Assembly: GCA_963664675.2 (NCBI GenBank)
Contig: CAXXLB010000009.1
Coordinates: 744,001-808,000 of the forward strand
Length of the DNA stretch: 64,000 nucleotides
Source of the DNA: JASGMR01 sp963664675
GTDB lineage: Bacteria; Thermotogota; Thermotogae; Petrotogales; Kosmotogaceae
Reading direction: 5' to 3'
The position numbers and the translations under genes were made by a program. The notes beneath the pieces were generated by a model. The model saw only the letters and a list, made by a program, of their open reading frames with translations. It was not told where the DNA came from and did no database searches. Positions 37,488 through 46,666 of this stretch are shown here, piece by piece (positions within the stretch are counted from its first letter, which is position 1; the number at the start of each line of letters is the position of its first letter).

Positions 37488-40172
37488 TTAACACCAACAA
37501 TCTCCCGTTTCAACATCAATTTTTAACGGGACTTTCATCCTTATAACCTCACTCATTCCTTTTTCGATAATTTTAAGCATCCCTTCTATTTCGTCTTCAG
37601 GGCACTCAAACACCAACTCATCGTGTACTTGCATTATCATCAAAGACTTTAAAGAATTCTTTTTTATCTCATTTTGTATTTTTATCATTGCCAGCTTGAT
37701 TATGTCCGCTGCTGTCCCCTGGATAGGTGTGTTAATAGCTATTCTCTCACCCTCCTGAAAAATATTTTTATTTTTCGAACTTAATTGTGGAATATATCTC
37801 CTTCGATTGAATAAAGTTTTTACGTACTTATCTTTTTTAGATTTATCTTTCACAGACTGCATGAATTCCTCCACTTTTGGATATGCTGAAAAATAACTGT
37901 CTATCATTCTCTTGGCTTCTTTTCTGGATACATCTATTCTGTTAGATAATCCATACGGAGATATTCCGTAAATAATGGAAAAATTGACCATCTTACCAAC
38001 TCTTCTCATCTCATAAGAGACATCATCTTCCGCTACACCAAACAATTTTGCCGCTGTCATTCTGTGAATATCTTTATTGTTATTGAAAGCATCAATAAGA
38101 TTTTCATCTCCGGATATATGAGCCAATATTCTCAGCTCTATTTGAGAATAATCCGCACTTACAATTTTCCAACCCTTTTTCTGAGGTTTTATCGCCTTTC
38201 TGATTTCTCTCCCCTCTTCTTCCCTGATGGGAAGATTTTGCATATTTGGATGATGGCTTGACAATCTTCCAGTTCCCGTTCCCGTTTGGTTATAACTGCT
38301 GTGAATTCTTCCGGTAACAGGATTCACAAGTTTTGGTAAGGCAACTAAATAAGTTGAAATCAACTTTTGATGTTTTCTATAATTTAAAATTTCTCTTATT
38401 ATCTCGTGCTCATCTTTAATTTTCTCTAAAATCGACGCACTGGTGGAGTAACCACCACTTTTAGTCTTTTTTGGGGGATTTATTCCCAGATCACCAAAAA
38501 GAAGATCACTGACCTGAGATGGAGAATTCGGATTGAATTCCCTGCCTGCCAATTCAAAAATTTTTGATAGTATTTTTTTAGAAATTTCATCGTATTTTTC
38601 TTTAAGTTCTTCCAATATCTCCGTATCAATATAGACACCATTCAGTTCCAAATTTACCAGTACCGGAATCAACATCAATTCTATATCTTCGTATAGTTTT
38701 TCCATCTCCAGTTTTTCGATTTTTTTCTTAAAATAATTACATAAGATTAAAGAAATGTCGGAATCTTCCGCCCCATAAAAAGCCGCTTCTTCTATCGGCA
38801 CTCCTCTGAAATCTTCCTTTAAATCATGTTCTTTCATCAAATCTTCAAATTTTACAGTGGAGTAATTCAAATAATTACCTGCAAGATAATCCATATTGAA
38901 CTTTTTGGAATCGGGTTCTAAAAGATAGGCAGCAATCATTGAATCCCCCTGTGGAACGGGAGGGTAAATTTCATATTTATCAAGTACCGAATAATCGTAT
39001 TTCAAATTTTGTCCATATAATTTCAAACTCTTATCTGAAAATAATTTCTTCAGATCTTCAATTAATTTGTCTCCATCAATCTGCCATCCCTCACCTCTGT
39101 GTAGAACAGGGATATAAAATCCATTGTTTTCTTCATAAGAAAACGAAATCCCCACTATTTCCGCACTGATAGGATCCAGAGAAGTAGTTTCCAGATCGAA
39201 TGCAAATCCTCTTCTCTTTTTCAATTCATCTATAAGATTTTCATATTCGATTTCATTTTTTATGAGCGTGTATTTTTTTTCCTTTTGTTCTTTCTTTTCT
39301 ATTTTATCCAAACCATATTCTTCCAACAGAGATGTAAATTCAAATTTTGTGAAAACCTTCTCCATCAGTTCTTTATTTACTCCTGAGTAAATTATTTCAG
39401 AAAGATCCAGATCAAAATCTGAATCCTCCACAAGTTTTACGAGCTTTTCCGACAATTCAAGATCGGGTCTGCAGTCGATGAACTTCTGCCGTTGCTTCGG
39501 GGTTAATTCCCTGATATTTTTATAAATTCCCTCAATTGAAGAATATTCATTCAATAATTTCTGAGCGGTTTTTAATCCTATTCCCCTAATTCCTGGAATA
39601 TTATCCGAAGCATCACCGGATATTGAAAGTAATTCTCCCACTTTTTCCGGATACACCCCAACTCTTTCTTTTATTTTTTCCCGATCCTCCAATTCCAGAT
39701 TCGAAATACCCTTCATAAATCTTAAAACATTTATTCTATCATCCACTAATTGAGTAAGATCTTTATCATTGCTGACTATCAAAACTTTATCAAAATTCTC
39801 ATAATACCTTCTGGAAAGAGTGGCAATTATATCATCCGCTTCGAGTGTTTGAAAGGAAAAAAACTTTATACCGAAGGACTCCACTAACTCCTCAATAAAT
39901 GGAAGCTGTTTTACCAAGTCATCCGGCATGGGTTTACGGGTGCCTTTGTACTCTTTATACAGTTTATGTCTGTGTGTCTTTTCCTTTCTGTCAAATGCAA
40001 AAACACAGCCATCGGATTCTTTTACCCATTGCTTTAAAAACAAATTCAACATTCTTGCAACTCCGTAAAGTGCGTTAGTTGGGTTTCCCTCCGAATTTCT
40101 CAATCTCATGTCTATACCGTAAAAAGCACGATAAAATAATGCGGTTCCATCAAATAAAAATAATTTACTCAT
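37488..40172 (-). CDS. polA: DNA polymerase I
   Basis: An 894-residue repair and replication polymerase with three domains. The 5'-3' exonuclease (1-290) begins MSKLFLFDGTALFYRAFYG and includes SNDKDLTQLV and SGDASDNIPGIRGIG. The 3'-5' exonuclease retains its acidic residues: FDLETTS, YGQNLKYDYSVLD and YGAEDSD, so proofreading should work, unlike in Thermus Pol I. The polymerase domain has motif A SADYSQIELRILAH, motif B RRVGKMVNFSIIYG and motif C MQVHDELVFE. ATG 40172 has an AAGGAGA site; a longer reading from 40196 lacks one. The stop of the upstream CMD-family gene overlaps its start by eight bases. Confidence 0.96.
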   Translation of the reverse strand: MSKLFLFDGTALFYRAFYGIDMRLRNSEGNPTNALYGVARMLNLFLKQWVKESDGCVFAFDRKEKTHRHKLYKEYKGTRKPMPDDLVKQLPFIEELVESFGIKFFSFQTLEADDIIATLSRRYYENFDKVLIVSNDKDLTQLVDDRINVLRFMKGISNLELEDREKIKERVGVYPEKVGELLSISGDASDNIPGIRGIGLKTAQKLLNEYSSIEGIYKNIRELTPKQRQKFIDCRPDLELSEKLVKLVEDSDFDLDLSEIIYSGVNKELMEKVFTKFEFTSLLEEYGLDKIEKKEQKEKKYTLIKNEIEYENLIDELKKRRGFAFDLETTSLDPISAEIVGISFSYEENNGFYIPVLHRGEGWQIDGDKLIEDLKKLFSDKSLKLYGQNLKYDYSVLDKYEIYPPVPQGDSMIAAYLLEPDSKKFNMDYLAGNYLNYSTVKFEDLMKEHDLKEDFRGVPIEEAAFYGAEDSDISLILCNYFKKKIEKLEMEKLYEDIELMLIPVLVNLELNGVYIDTEILEELKEKYDEISKKILSKIFELAGREFNPNSPSQVSDLLFGDLGINPPKKTKSGGYSTSASILEKIKDEHEIIREILNYRKHQKLISTYLVALPKLVNPVTGRIHSSYNQTGTGTGRLSSHHPNMQNLPIREEEGREIRKAIKPQKKGWKIVSADYSQIELRILAHISGDENLIDAFNNNKDIHRMTAAKLFGVAEDDVSYEMRRVGKMVNFSIIYGISPYGLSNRIDVSRKEAKRMIDSYFSAYPKVEEFMQSVKDKSKKDKYVKTLFNRRRYIPQLSSKNKNIFQEGERIAINTPIQGTAADIIKLAMIKIQNEIKKNSLKSLMIMQVHDELVFECPEDEIEGMLKIIEKGMSEVIRMKVPLKIDVETGDCWC

Positions 40173-40518
40173 TGGTCTCCTTCTCTTCCAGCTCATCCAA
40201 AAATTCTATCGCTTTTCTATAATGAGGAACGACTATAGATCCTCCGACAATCAGAGCAATATTCAATGCTTCAACTAATTCGGCGTAACTGGCATTCATT
40301 TTTTTTGATTGTATCAAATGATATTTGACACAATCATCACATCTGAGAACCATAGAAGCGACCAGACCCAAAAGTTCTTTAGTCTTTGCATCAAGCTCTC
40401 CGCTTTTATAAACGCTATTATCGAGAGAAAAAAATCTCTTGGTCTGAAGATCTCCAACTTCTAAAATCCTTTTATTCATTTTTTCTCTATAATCGTTAAA
40501 ATCATCAACTTTATCCAT
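40165..40518 (-). CDS. Carboxymuconolactone decarboxylase (AhpD-like) family protein
   Basis: A 117-residue helical protein. The core motif LRCDDCVKYHLIQSKK has the CxxC-xxxH of AhpD-like proteins, which use the cysteine pair in peroxide defence or disulfide exchange. It is followed by ASYAELVEALNIALIVGGSIVVPH. No peroxiredoxin gene is nearby. It lies between tatD and polA with five-base and overlapping spacing, which looks like a cotranscribed passenger; a function in DNA repair is not supported. Confidence 0.85.
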   Translation of the reverse strand: MDKVDDFNDYREKMNKRILEVGDLQTKRFFSLDNSVYKSGELDAKTKELLGLVASMVLRCDDCVKYHLIQSKKMNASYAELVEALNIALIVGGSIVVPHYRKAIEFLDELEEKETNE

Positions 40519-40523
40519 TCAAA

Positions 40524-41309
40524 TCAAACCTCCAGATTTAAATTGAAGAGACTTTTTCCATTCCTGCACAAAATTTCCGAAACTGTCTTTGAATCGATAT
40601 CTTTTATTTCAGAAATTTTCAATATAGTGTATTCAACATATTCAGGTTCATTCCGTTTCCCTCGAAATGGAACCGGTGGTAAATAAGGACAGTCCGTTTC
40701 ACACAATAAATACTTTAAATCAATTTTCTTCACAGTTTCTCTTAACTCTTCATTTTTTTTATAAGTAACTGGTCCTCCTATACCGAGTTTGAAACCAAGA
40801 GATATAAATTTTTTTGCATACTCATAATCGGAAGAAAAACTGTGTATGACCCCGTTTATTTCTCCTGAATGTTCTTTCAATATTTGATATGCATCGTCAT
40901 AAGCATCCCTGACATGAACTATTATCGGTTTTTTCAGCTTTTTTGCCAAATATATCTGTTCTATAAATACCTTTTTTTGAGTTTCCCTGGGAGAAAGATT
41001 TCTGAAGTAATCCAGCCCGATTTCGCCTACTGCAACGACTTTGCCGTCAGTCAAAAAATCTTTCAAAATCCCCAGATATCCCGGCGGAGCATCTTCAGAA
41101 TCATGCGGATGAATTCCAACCGAAGCAAAAATATTTTCAGCTTTTTTAGTATTATTTAAAGCCATTTCAGAATCGAATAAATTCGTCCCAACATCTATTA
41201 TGTATTTTATCTTCCCATTCTTTAAATCATCAATTATTCGGTCGCGGTCGTGGTCAAATTTATCATACCAAAGATGAGTGTGAGTATCACAGAGGGTAAT
41301 TTCAGGCAT
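40524..41309 (-). CDS. tatD: TatD family DNase
   Basis: Metal-dependent hydrolase of the TatD family, probably a 3'-5' DNase or D-aminoacyl-tRNA-type enzyme. Metal ligands are visible: CDTHTHLWYD (HxH), GEIGLDYF (Glu), HVRDAYDDA, VIHSFSSD, and TDCPYLPP (Asp). The reading starting at 41339 runs deep into ychF, so I use ATG 41309, which overlaps the ychF stop by eight bases and gives 261 residues, close to the family norm. Confidence 0.92.
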   Translation of the reverse strand: MPEITLCDTHTHLWYDKFDHDRDRIIDDLKNGKIKYIIDVGTNLFDSEMALNNTKKAENIFASVGIHPHDSEDAPPGYLGILKDFLTDGKVVAVGEIGLDYFRNLSPRETQKKVFIEQIYLAKKLKKPIIVHVRDAYDDAYQILKEHSGEINGVIHSFSSDYEYAKKFISLGFKLGIGGPVTYKKNEELRETVKKIDLKYLLCETDCPYLPPVPFRGKRNEPEYVEYTILKISEIKDIDSKTVSEILCRNGKSLFNLNLEV

Positions 41310-42384
41310 TTGCTCTGATATGCAGGATGTCTCCGTCATAAACTATTTCATCCTTTCCGACTATTTTAACCGCTCCTTCTTTCTTGGCTTCAGACATATT
41401 TTTATACTTCATGAATTCATCATAAGCGATTTTCTCAGCTTTTATAAAATGTTTTTCAAGATCGCTATGGATTTTACCTGCTGCTTCTTTGGCAGTAAGA
41501 TCTTTCTCTATGGTCCAGGCCCTGACTTCATCTTCTCCCACGGTTAAAAATGATATCAGTCCTATATGTTCGTAAACAACTTTTGAAAGTCTTTCTATAC
41601 CTGTTTCGTTTATCCCGAGGTCTTCCATAAACATTTTTTTATCTTCTTCATCCAAATTGCTTATTTCTTTCTCCATCTTTCCACAGATTTCTATAAAAGA
41701 AAACCCATTTTCCCCGACTTTTTCAATCAATTCATCCCTCTTAGGATAATTTTTATCGGCGAATTCATCTTCATCTAAATTTGTAACAACAATTATCGGT
41801 TTTGCAGTGAATAAGGCTAAAGAACCCAGAATTTTCAAATCTTTCCTGTCAAGTCCCATCTGCGAAATGTATTTTTCACTTTCAAATGCTACCGATATAT
41901 CCTTGAGCAATTCCTCTTCTCTCTCTTCCTCTTTGGTTGGTTTCTTCTTCTTTTTATTCTCCTCTAATCTGGCAATTCTATTTTCAACAACTTCAATATC
42001 TCTTATCAAAAACTCAGATTTAATCAACTCAAACTGATCCAGCACATTTCCCGTTCCTTCGGCCCACGCAACCGAATCATCGGAAAATCCCCTTAAAATC
42101 ATCAGGATCGCATCGGAATTTTGAATAAATTGAAAAATTTTATTTTTTTCCTTCGAACTCAACGATAAATCGAAGGCGGGAATATCTATAAAAGACAGAT
42201 TGGCAAAAATAGTCTTTTTAGGATTAAAAATTTTGGACAGTTCAATAACTCTTTCATCATATATTTTTGCTATACCGTGTACAGATTCATTTCTATGAAC
42301 TTCATTTTCTCTTGATACTCCTGTAAGTAACGAAAAAATCGTTGTTTTACCACATTGTCCCAGACCAAAAATACCTATATCCAT
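41302..42384 (-). CDS. ychF: Obg-like ATPase YchF
   Basis: A ribosome-associated P-loop NTPase of 360 residues that prefers ATP. The P-loop is GLGQCGKTTIF, which departs from the usual GLPNVGKST. The G4-equivalent motif is VTNLDEDE, as in YchF where NxxE replaces NKxD. A coiled coil (VENRIARLEENKKKK) interrupts the G domain. The C-terminal TGS domain has FLTVGEDEVRAWTIEKDLTAKEAAGKIHSD in outline. It is the first gene of the long run down to atpC. Confidence 0.93.
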   Translation of the reverse strand: MDIGIFGLGQCGKTTIFSLLTGVSRENEVHRNESVHGIAKIYDERVIELSKIFNPKKTIFANLSFIDIPAFDLSLSSKEKNKIFQFIQNSDAILMILRGFSDDSVAWAEGTGNVLDQFELIKSEFLIRDIEVVENRIARLEENKKKKKPTKEEEREEELLKDISVAFESEKYISQMGLDRKDLKILGSLALFTAKPIIVVTNLDEDEFADKNYPKRDELIEKVGENGFSFIEICGKMEKEISNLDEEDKKMFMEDLGINETGIERLSKVVYEHIGLISFLTVGEDEVRAWTIEKDLTAKEAAGKIHSDLEKHFIKAEKIAYDEFMKYKNMSEAKKEGAVKIVGKDEIVYDGDILHIRANA

Positions 42385-42414
42385 AAAAATTCTCCTATTC
42401 GTTTTTTCAAAAAT

Positions 42415-42420
42415 ATTATA
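42415..42420 (-). promoter_or_regulatory. -10 box upstream of ychF
   Basis: TATAAT on the minus strand 31 bases before the ychF ATG. No good -35 box is seen. It is the most likely start of transcription for the ychF-polA-atp run. Confidence 0.45.
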
Positions 42421-42440
42421 ACATTTAAATATTCATAAAA

Positions 42441-44717
42441 TTACGTTTTACCATTGCTTTTTACCGCAACCAAAAGCTTATCTATCATTTCCACCGCAGG
42501 CACGTCCTTAATCAACATAGAAAAAACCGTCTTGAGGGGCATCTCCAAAACCATTCTTCTGAACTCATCTTCCAATCCATTCAAATAATCTTCAACACTA
42601 TCAATTTCTATAAATCGATTGAAGAATTCATCGAGTACTTCCCGATAATCAGGAATTTCCAGCCATTCTTTCAAGATGCTGAATTTATTGATTAAATCTT
42701 TCTCATCTATATCAGAAAAAACGGTGATTTTTTCTATGAATTTTATATCCCTTGAAGAGCTTCCGATTAATATTTCGTAATCTCCTGGGTAAACCACCCA
42801 CTTTTTCATTGCTGTATCGTAATGTTCAAAAGAATCATAATCGATTTCAATGAGCGATTTCCTCGATTCATCAGCCTCAATATATAATTTAGAATACGCC
42901 CCTAAGCTCTTCTCCGGAAGAAGGTATTTCGAGTTTAAAGGTTTTAAGTATACCTGTATTATCTCTTTGCCAGCTATTTCACTCTCATTTTTTACAGTTA
43001 TTTCAACGCTTACTTTTTCACCCTTTCTCAATATGGTTTTATCCAGATTACAATTTTCATATTTGAATTTTGAATAAGACATTCCATATCCAAATGGAAA
43101 TAGGGGTTTTATCTTTTTTTTATCATAATATTTGTATCCAACGAAATTCCCTTCGCCATAAAAAACTTCGTCATTTTCACCGGGATAATTTAAAAAGGCC
43201 GGTGTATCTTCCAGTTTGGCCGGAAATGTTTCAGAAAGTTTTCCGGAAGGATTTTCATCTCCGAATAATATCTTTGTAATCGCCTCTCCAAATCCCTGCC
43301 CGGCCAACCAGCCTTCAATTAAGCCTGGTGTACTATCTATCCATTCTTTACCCGTTATTGCGGAACCGTTATTCAGAACAACTATGGAATTGTTATTCGC
43401 CTTGCATACCTTTTTTATTAAATAGCTGTGCGACTCGGGTAATTCAAGGTCATTCCTGTCGTATCCTTCAGATTCAATATACTCGGGAAGTCCGGCAAAG
43501 ATCAATACAAAATCTGTCTTTCCGGCTATTTCAATGGCCTCATCTATTAAATTCTCATCAACAATATCTTCGTCCATATAACCTTTAGAATAAAACACTT
43601 TCGTTTCATCATTCAAAACCTCTTTAATACAATCAACAGGAGCTCTGAGATGGGTCGGATTTACACGCGAGCTGCCCAGACCCTGGATTCTCGGTTTTTC
43701 GGCAAAAGAACCTATTATTCCAATGGACCCGATTTTAGCACGATTTAAGGGTAATATACCGTTCTCATTTTTTAATAACACGATACTTTCCACGGCAGCT
43801 TTCACCGCAAGTTCGTGATTTTTCTTAAAATTCACTTTTTCATCCGGTTTAAGATTTTTAGTTTTTTCAATCAAATTCAAAATGTTCTCAACAGAAAAAT
43901 CAAGAGTTTCTTTTTTCAATTTTCCACTTTCAATCTCTTCAATTATTTTTTCATCATTAACCGGTGACGGGCCAGGCATTTCCAAATCAAGGGTGGCCTT
44001 CATACTCTTCACTCTATCCCAAACGGCACCCCAATCCGAAATTATCGTCCCATTGTAATTCCAGTTCTCTCTTAAAATTTCTTTCAATAGAAATACATTT
44101 TCCGAAGAATAAACACCGTTGATTCTATTATAAGAACACATAATGGTCCAGGGGCTGGCTTTTCTTATAATTCTCCTGAAAGCGTAAAGATACGTTTCGA
44201 AAAGGGTCTTTTCATCGATCTGTGCACTCATCGACATTCTATGATATTCCTGATTATTACAGGCAAAGTGCTTTAAAGAAGTTCCTACACCCGTTTCCTG
44301 CACCCCTCTTATGAAACTAATTGCCATTTCCGAAGATAAATAGGGATCTTCGGAATAATATTCAAAATTTCTTCCGCAGAGCGGCGTTCTCTTTATATTG
44401 ACTCCCGGGCCAAGCAAAACATCGACTCCATAATGAACAGCCTCTTTAGCTATAGATACACCTACGGAATGAATCAATTCAACGTTCCACGATGAAGCCA
44501 AAGCGGAAGGCGTGGGAAAACAGGTGGCGTGTTCACTACCCTCAATTCCGGAATCGTTGGGATCTTTCATCTTTCTTAATCCATGTGGTCCATCGGATAA
44601 AAAAATAGATTTTATGCCTATCCTCTGAAACGACTTTGTCTGCCATGAATTCAATCCGGAACACAACTGCGCTTTCTCACACAATGTCATCTTTTTCAGC
44701 TTATCTTTAACACTCAT
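42441..44717 (-). CDS. Glycoside hydrolase family 3 beta-glucosidase
   Basis: A 758-residue enzyme without a signal peptide, so probably cytoplasmic, splitting imported beta-linked disaccharides. The N-terminal barrel starts with FLSDGPHGLR and GPGVNIKRTPLCGRNFEYYSEDP in outline. The nucleophile Asp lies in TIISDWGAVWD. The middle domain begins KNENGILPL and holds GLGSSRVNP. A fibronectin-III-like C-terminal domain (VSVEITVKNESEIAGKEIIQVY) is followed by a 110-residue helical tail that I do not recognise and that is longer than in most family members. ATG has GGAGAT upstream. Confidence 0.92.
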   Translation of the reverse strand: MSVKDKLKKMTLCEKAQLCSGLNSWQTKSFQRIGIKSIFLSDGPHGLRKMKDPNDSGIEGSEHATCFPTPSALASSWNVELIHSVGVSIAKEAVHYGVDVLLGPGVNIKRTPLCGRNFEYYSEDPYLSSEMAISFIRGVQETGVGTSLKHFACNNQEYHRMSMSAQIDEKTLFETYLYAFRRIIRKASPWTIMCSYNRINGVYSSENVFLLKEILRENWNYNGTIISDWGAVWDRVKSMKATLDLEMPGPSPVNDEKIIEEIESGKLKKETLDFSVENILNLIEKTKNLKPDEKVNFKKNHELAVKAAVESIVLLKNENGILPLNRAKIGSIGIIGSFAEKPRIQGLGSSRVNPTHLRAPVDCIKEVLNDETKVFYSKGYMDEDIVDENLIDEAIEIAGKTDFVLIFAGLPEYIESEGYDRNDLELPESHSYLIKKVCKANNNSIVVLNNGSAITGKEWIDSTPGLIEGWLAGQGFGEAITKILFGDENPSGKLSETFPAKLEDTPAFLNYPGENDEVFYGEGNFVGYKYYDKKKIKPLFPFGYGMSYSKFKYENCNLDKTILRKGEKVSVEITVKNESEIAGKEIIQVYLKPLNSKYLLPEKSLGAYSKLYIEADESRKSLIEIDYDSFEHYDTAMKKWVVYPGDYEILIGSSSRDIKFIEKITVFSDIDEKDLINKFSILKEWLEIPDYREVLDEFFNRFIEIDSVEDYLNGLEDEFRRMVLEMPLKTVFSMLIKDVPAVEMIDKLLVAVKSNGKT

Positions 44718-44731
44718 AATTTATCTCCAGA

Positions 44732-45625
44732 TTATTCAAAAAGCAATGTGCTCAAATATTTTTCCCCTCTATCTGGAAAAATAGTCACTATCGTTCCCTT
44801 TTCAAGATTTTCAGCAAGTTTAATCGAAGCATACATTGCCGCTCCGCTGCTCATTCCAACAAAAATACCTTCTTTCAGAACTATCTGCCTGGCCATTTCA
44901 AAGGCATCTTCGCTTTCGATCATTATTTTTTCATCAACAATTGATGAATCGTATAAATCGGGAACTATTGCTTCTTCAAAATTTTTTAATCCCTGAATAT
45001 AATGACCCTTTACCGGGTGCGCTTCTATTATCTTTATATTCGGATTATTTTCCTTCAAACCTTTCCCAACACCCATTAAAGTACCGGAAGTTCCCAGAGC
45101 GGAAACGAAATGTGTGACTTTCCCGTTCGTATCTTTCCAGATTTCTTCTGCGGTAGTTTTATAATGGGCAAGTTTATTATATCTATTCGAAAACTGATCG
45201 GGCAAAAAATATTTATCTGGGTTCTTCGAGATAATTTCATCGACCTTTTTTATCGCCCCATCGGTGCCCAGAGTTTTATCAGTTAAAATAACTTCGGCTC
45301 CAAAGGATTTCAGCATCTTCACTCTTTCAACCGAAACAGCTTCACTCATAACTATCAATACTCTGTAACCTTTAACGGTTCCGACCATAGCTATTCCGAT
45401 GCCTGTATTACCAGAAGTCGCCTCTATAATAACTTTGTCATGCGTTAGTTCACCGATCGCTTCAGCCTGTTCAATCATTCTCAGGGCAACTCTATCTTTA
45501 ATACTACCGGACGGATTGAATCCTTCTAATTTTGCAAATATTTCAATTCCCTCTTTAGAGATCAATTTATTTATTTTAACTAATGGAGTACATCCGATCG
45601 CCTGCAATATATTTTCACAAATCAT
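44732..45625 (-). CDS. cysK: Cysteine synthase A (O-acetylserine sulfhydrylase)
   Basis: PLP enzyme that makes cysteine from O-acetylserine and sulfide. PLP lysine motif NPSGSIKDRVALRM, phosphate loop GTSGTLMGVGKGLKE, substrate loop EATSGNTGIGIAM, and the C-terminal GMSSGAAMYASIKLAE are all present. The upstream in-frame extension to 45685 is discarded because GGAGGAAAT stands directly before ATG 45625 (297 residues, normal size). Confidence 0.94.
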   Translation of the reverse strand: MICENILQAIGCTPLVKINKLISKEGIEIFAKLEGFNPSGSIKDRVALRMIEQAEAIGELTHDKVIIEATSGNTGIGIAMVGTVKGYRVLIVMSEAVSVERVKMLKSFGAEVILTDKTLGTDGAIKKVDEIISKNPDKYFLPDQFSNRYNKLAHYKTTAEEIWKDTNGKVTHFVSALGTSGTLMGVGKGLKENNPNIKIIEAHPVKGHYIQGLKNFEEAIVPDLYDSSIVDEKIMIESEDAFEMARQIVLKEGIFVGMSSGAAMYASIKLAENLEKGTIVTIFPDRGEKYLSTLLFE

Positions 45626-45801
45626 TATTTCCTCCATTTTTATTCGACGAATAATATTTTCAAATAACTTCGTGCTCCAATTCACAATTAATAAATATTA
45701 TAATATATTTTCCAACTAATAAAAAAATAAACAAATAATATTTTTATTATGATAAAATCAATCATTGGTGGTATTTTTGCCAAATAAATCAGGAGGCTAT
45801 C

Positions 45802-46665
45802 ATGATAGGTATTATTTGCGACTCGGGAACCGATGTTCCAAGAGATTTTTTTGAAAATGATAATATTCTGGAAATTCCATTGAATGTTCAAATAAATAAT
45901 GTAAACTATCAGGATTGGAAATCAATCAATCCGGAGCAAGTGTTGGAATTCATGAAGAACAATTTTCCCAAAACTTCTACTCCATCATATAAAACAATAA
46001 AAGATTCTTTCCTTGAACTCTATAAAAAAGGGTATAAAAAAATACTGGGAATAACAATTTCAAGTGCTTTAAGCGGAACAAATAATTTGTTTTCCCTTGT
46101 CTCAAGAGAACTTATGGAAGAATACGATGATCTTCAAGTTGAGATTATTGATTCGATAAATATTTCCACAGCTTCAGGAAACCTGGTGATAAAAGCCTCC
46201 AAATTAATTGAAAAGGGATTCAGTTTTGATCAGATAGTTTCAGAAATCAAAAAAAGCATAAACAAATCAAAGGTCTTCTTTGTTATTCCAACCTTAAAAT
46301 TTTTACGGGCTGGAGGAAGAATCGGAAACGTTGCCGGTGTTGTTGGAGAACTGTTAAGCATTAAACCTATTATAACAGTTGGGGAAGATGGAAAATACAA
46401 GTCCATTGCCAAACCAAGGAGCATGAGTAAAGCCATCGATAAAATTTTGAATTTATTTAAAGATTTTGTTATGGGTGAAACAATTGATTTTTGCAGCATA
46501 GGAATTTGCAGTAAAGATGATAAAAGCATTTCATTTGTTAACAAAATCAAAAATTATTTATTGGAAGAGTTTTCCATAAAAGATATTTATAACTATCAAC
46601 CCGCTCCTTCGATGATTTCTCATACCGGACCAGGATTGATCGGACTCTCAGTTTTGATTAAATAA
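45802..46665 (+). CDS. DegV family protein (fatty-acid binding)
   Basis: A 287-residue DegV-domain protein. The N-terminus GIICDSGTDVPRDFF and the conserved FPKTSTPSYKTIKDSF and ITISSALSGTNNLF segments bind the carboxylate of a fatty acid. LKFLRAGGRIG is another family signature. In Firmicutes such proteins (FakB) hand fatty acids to a kinase for phospholipid synthesis; no fakA is present here. ATG is preceded by AGGAGG. It is a single gene convergent with the hydrolase cluster. Confidence 0.92.
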   Translation: MIGIICDSGTDVPRDFFENDNILEIPLNVQINNVNYQDWKSINPEQVLEFMKNNFPKTSTPSYKTIKDSFLELYKKGYKKILGITISSALSGTNNLFSLVSRELMEEYDDLQVEIIDSINISTASGNLVIKASKLIEKGFSFDQIVSEIKKSINKSKVFFVIPTLKFLRAGGRIGNVAGVVGELLSIKPIITVGEDGKYKSIAKPRSMSKAIDKILNLFKDFVMGETIDFCSIGICSKDDKSISFVNKIKNYLLEEFSIKDIYNYQPAPSMISHTGPGLIGLSVLIK

Positions 46666-46666
46666 T

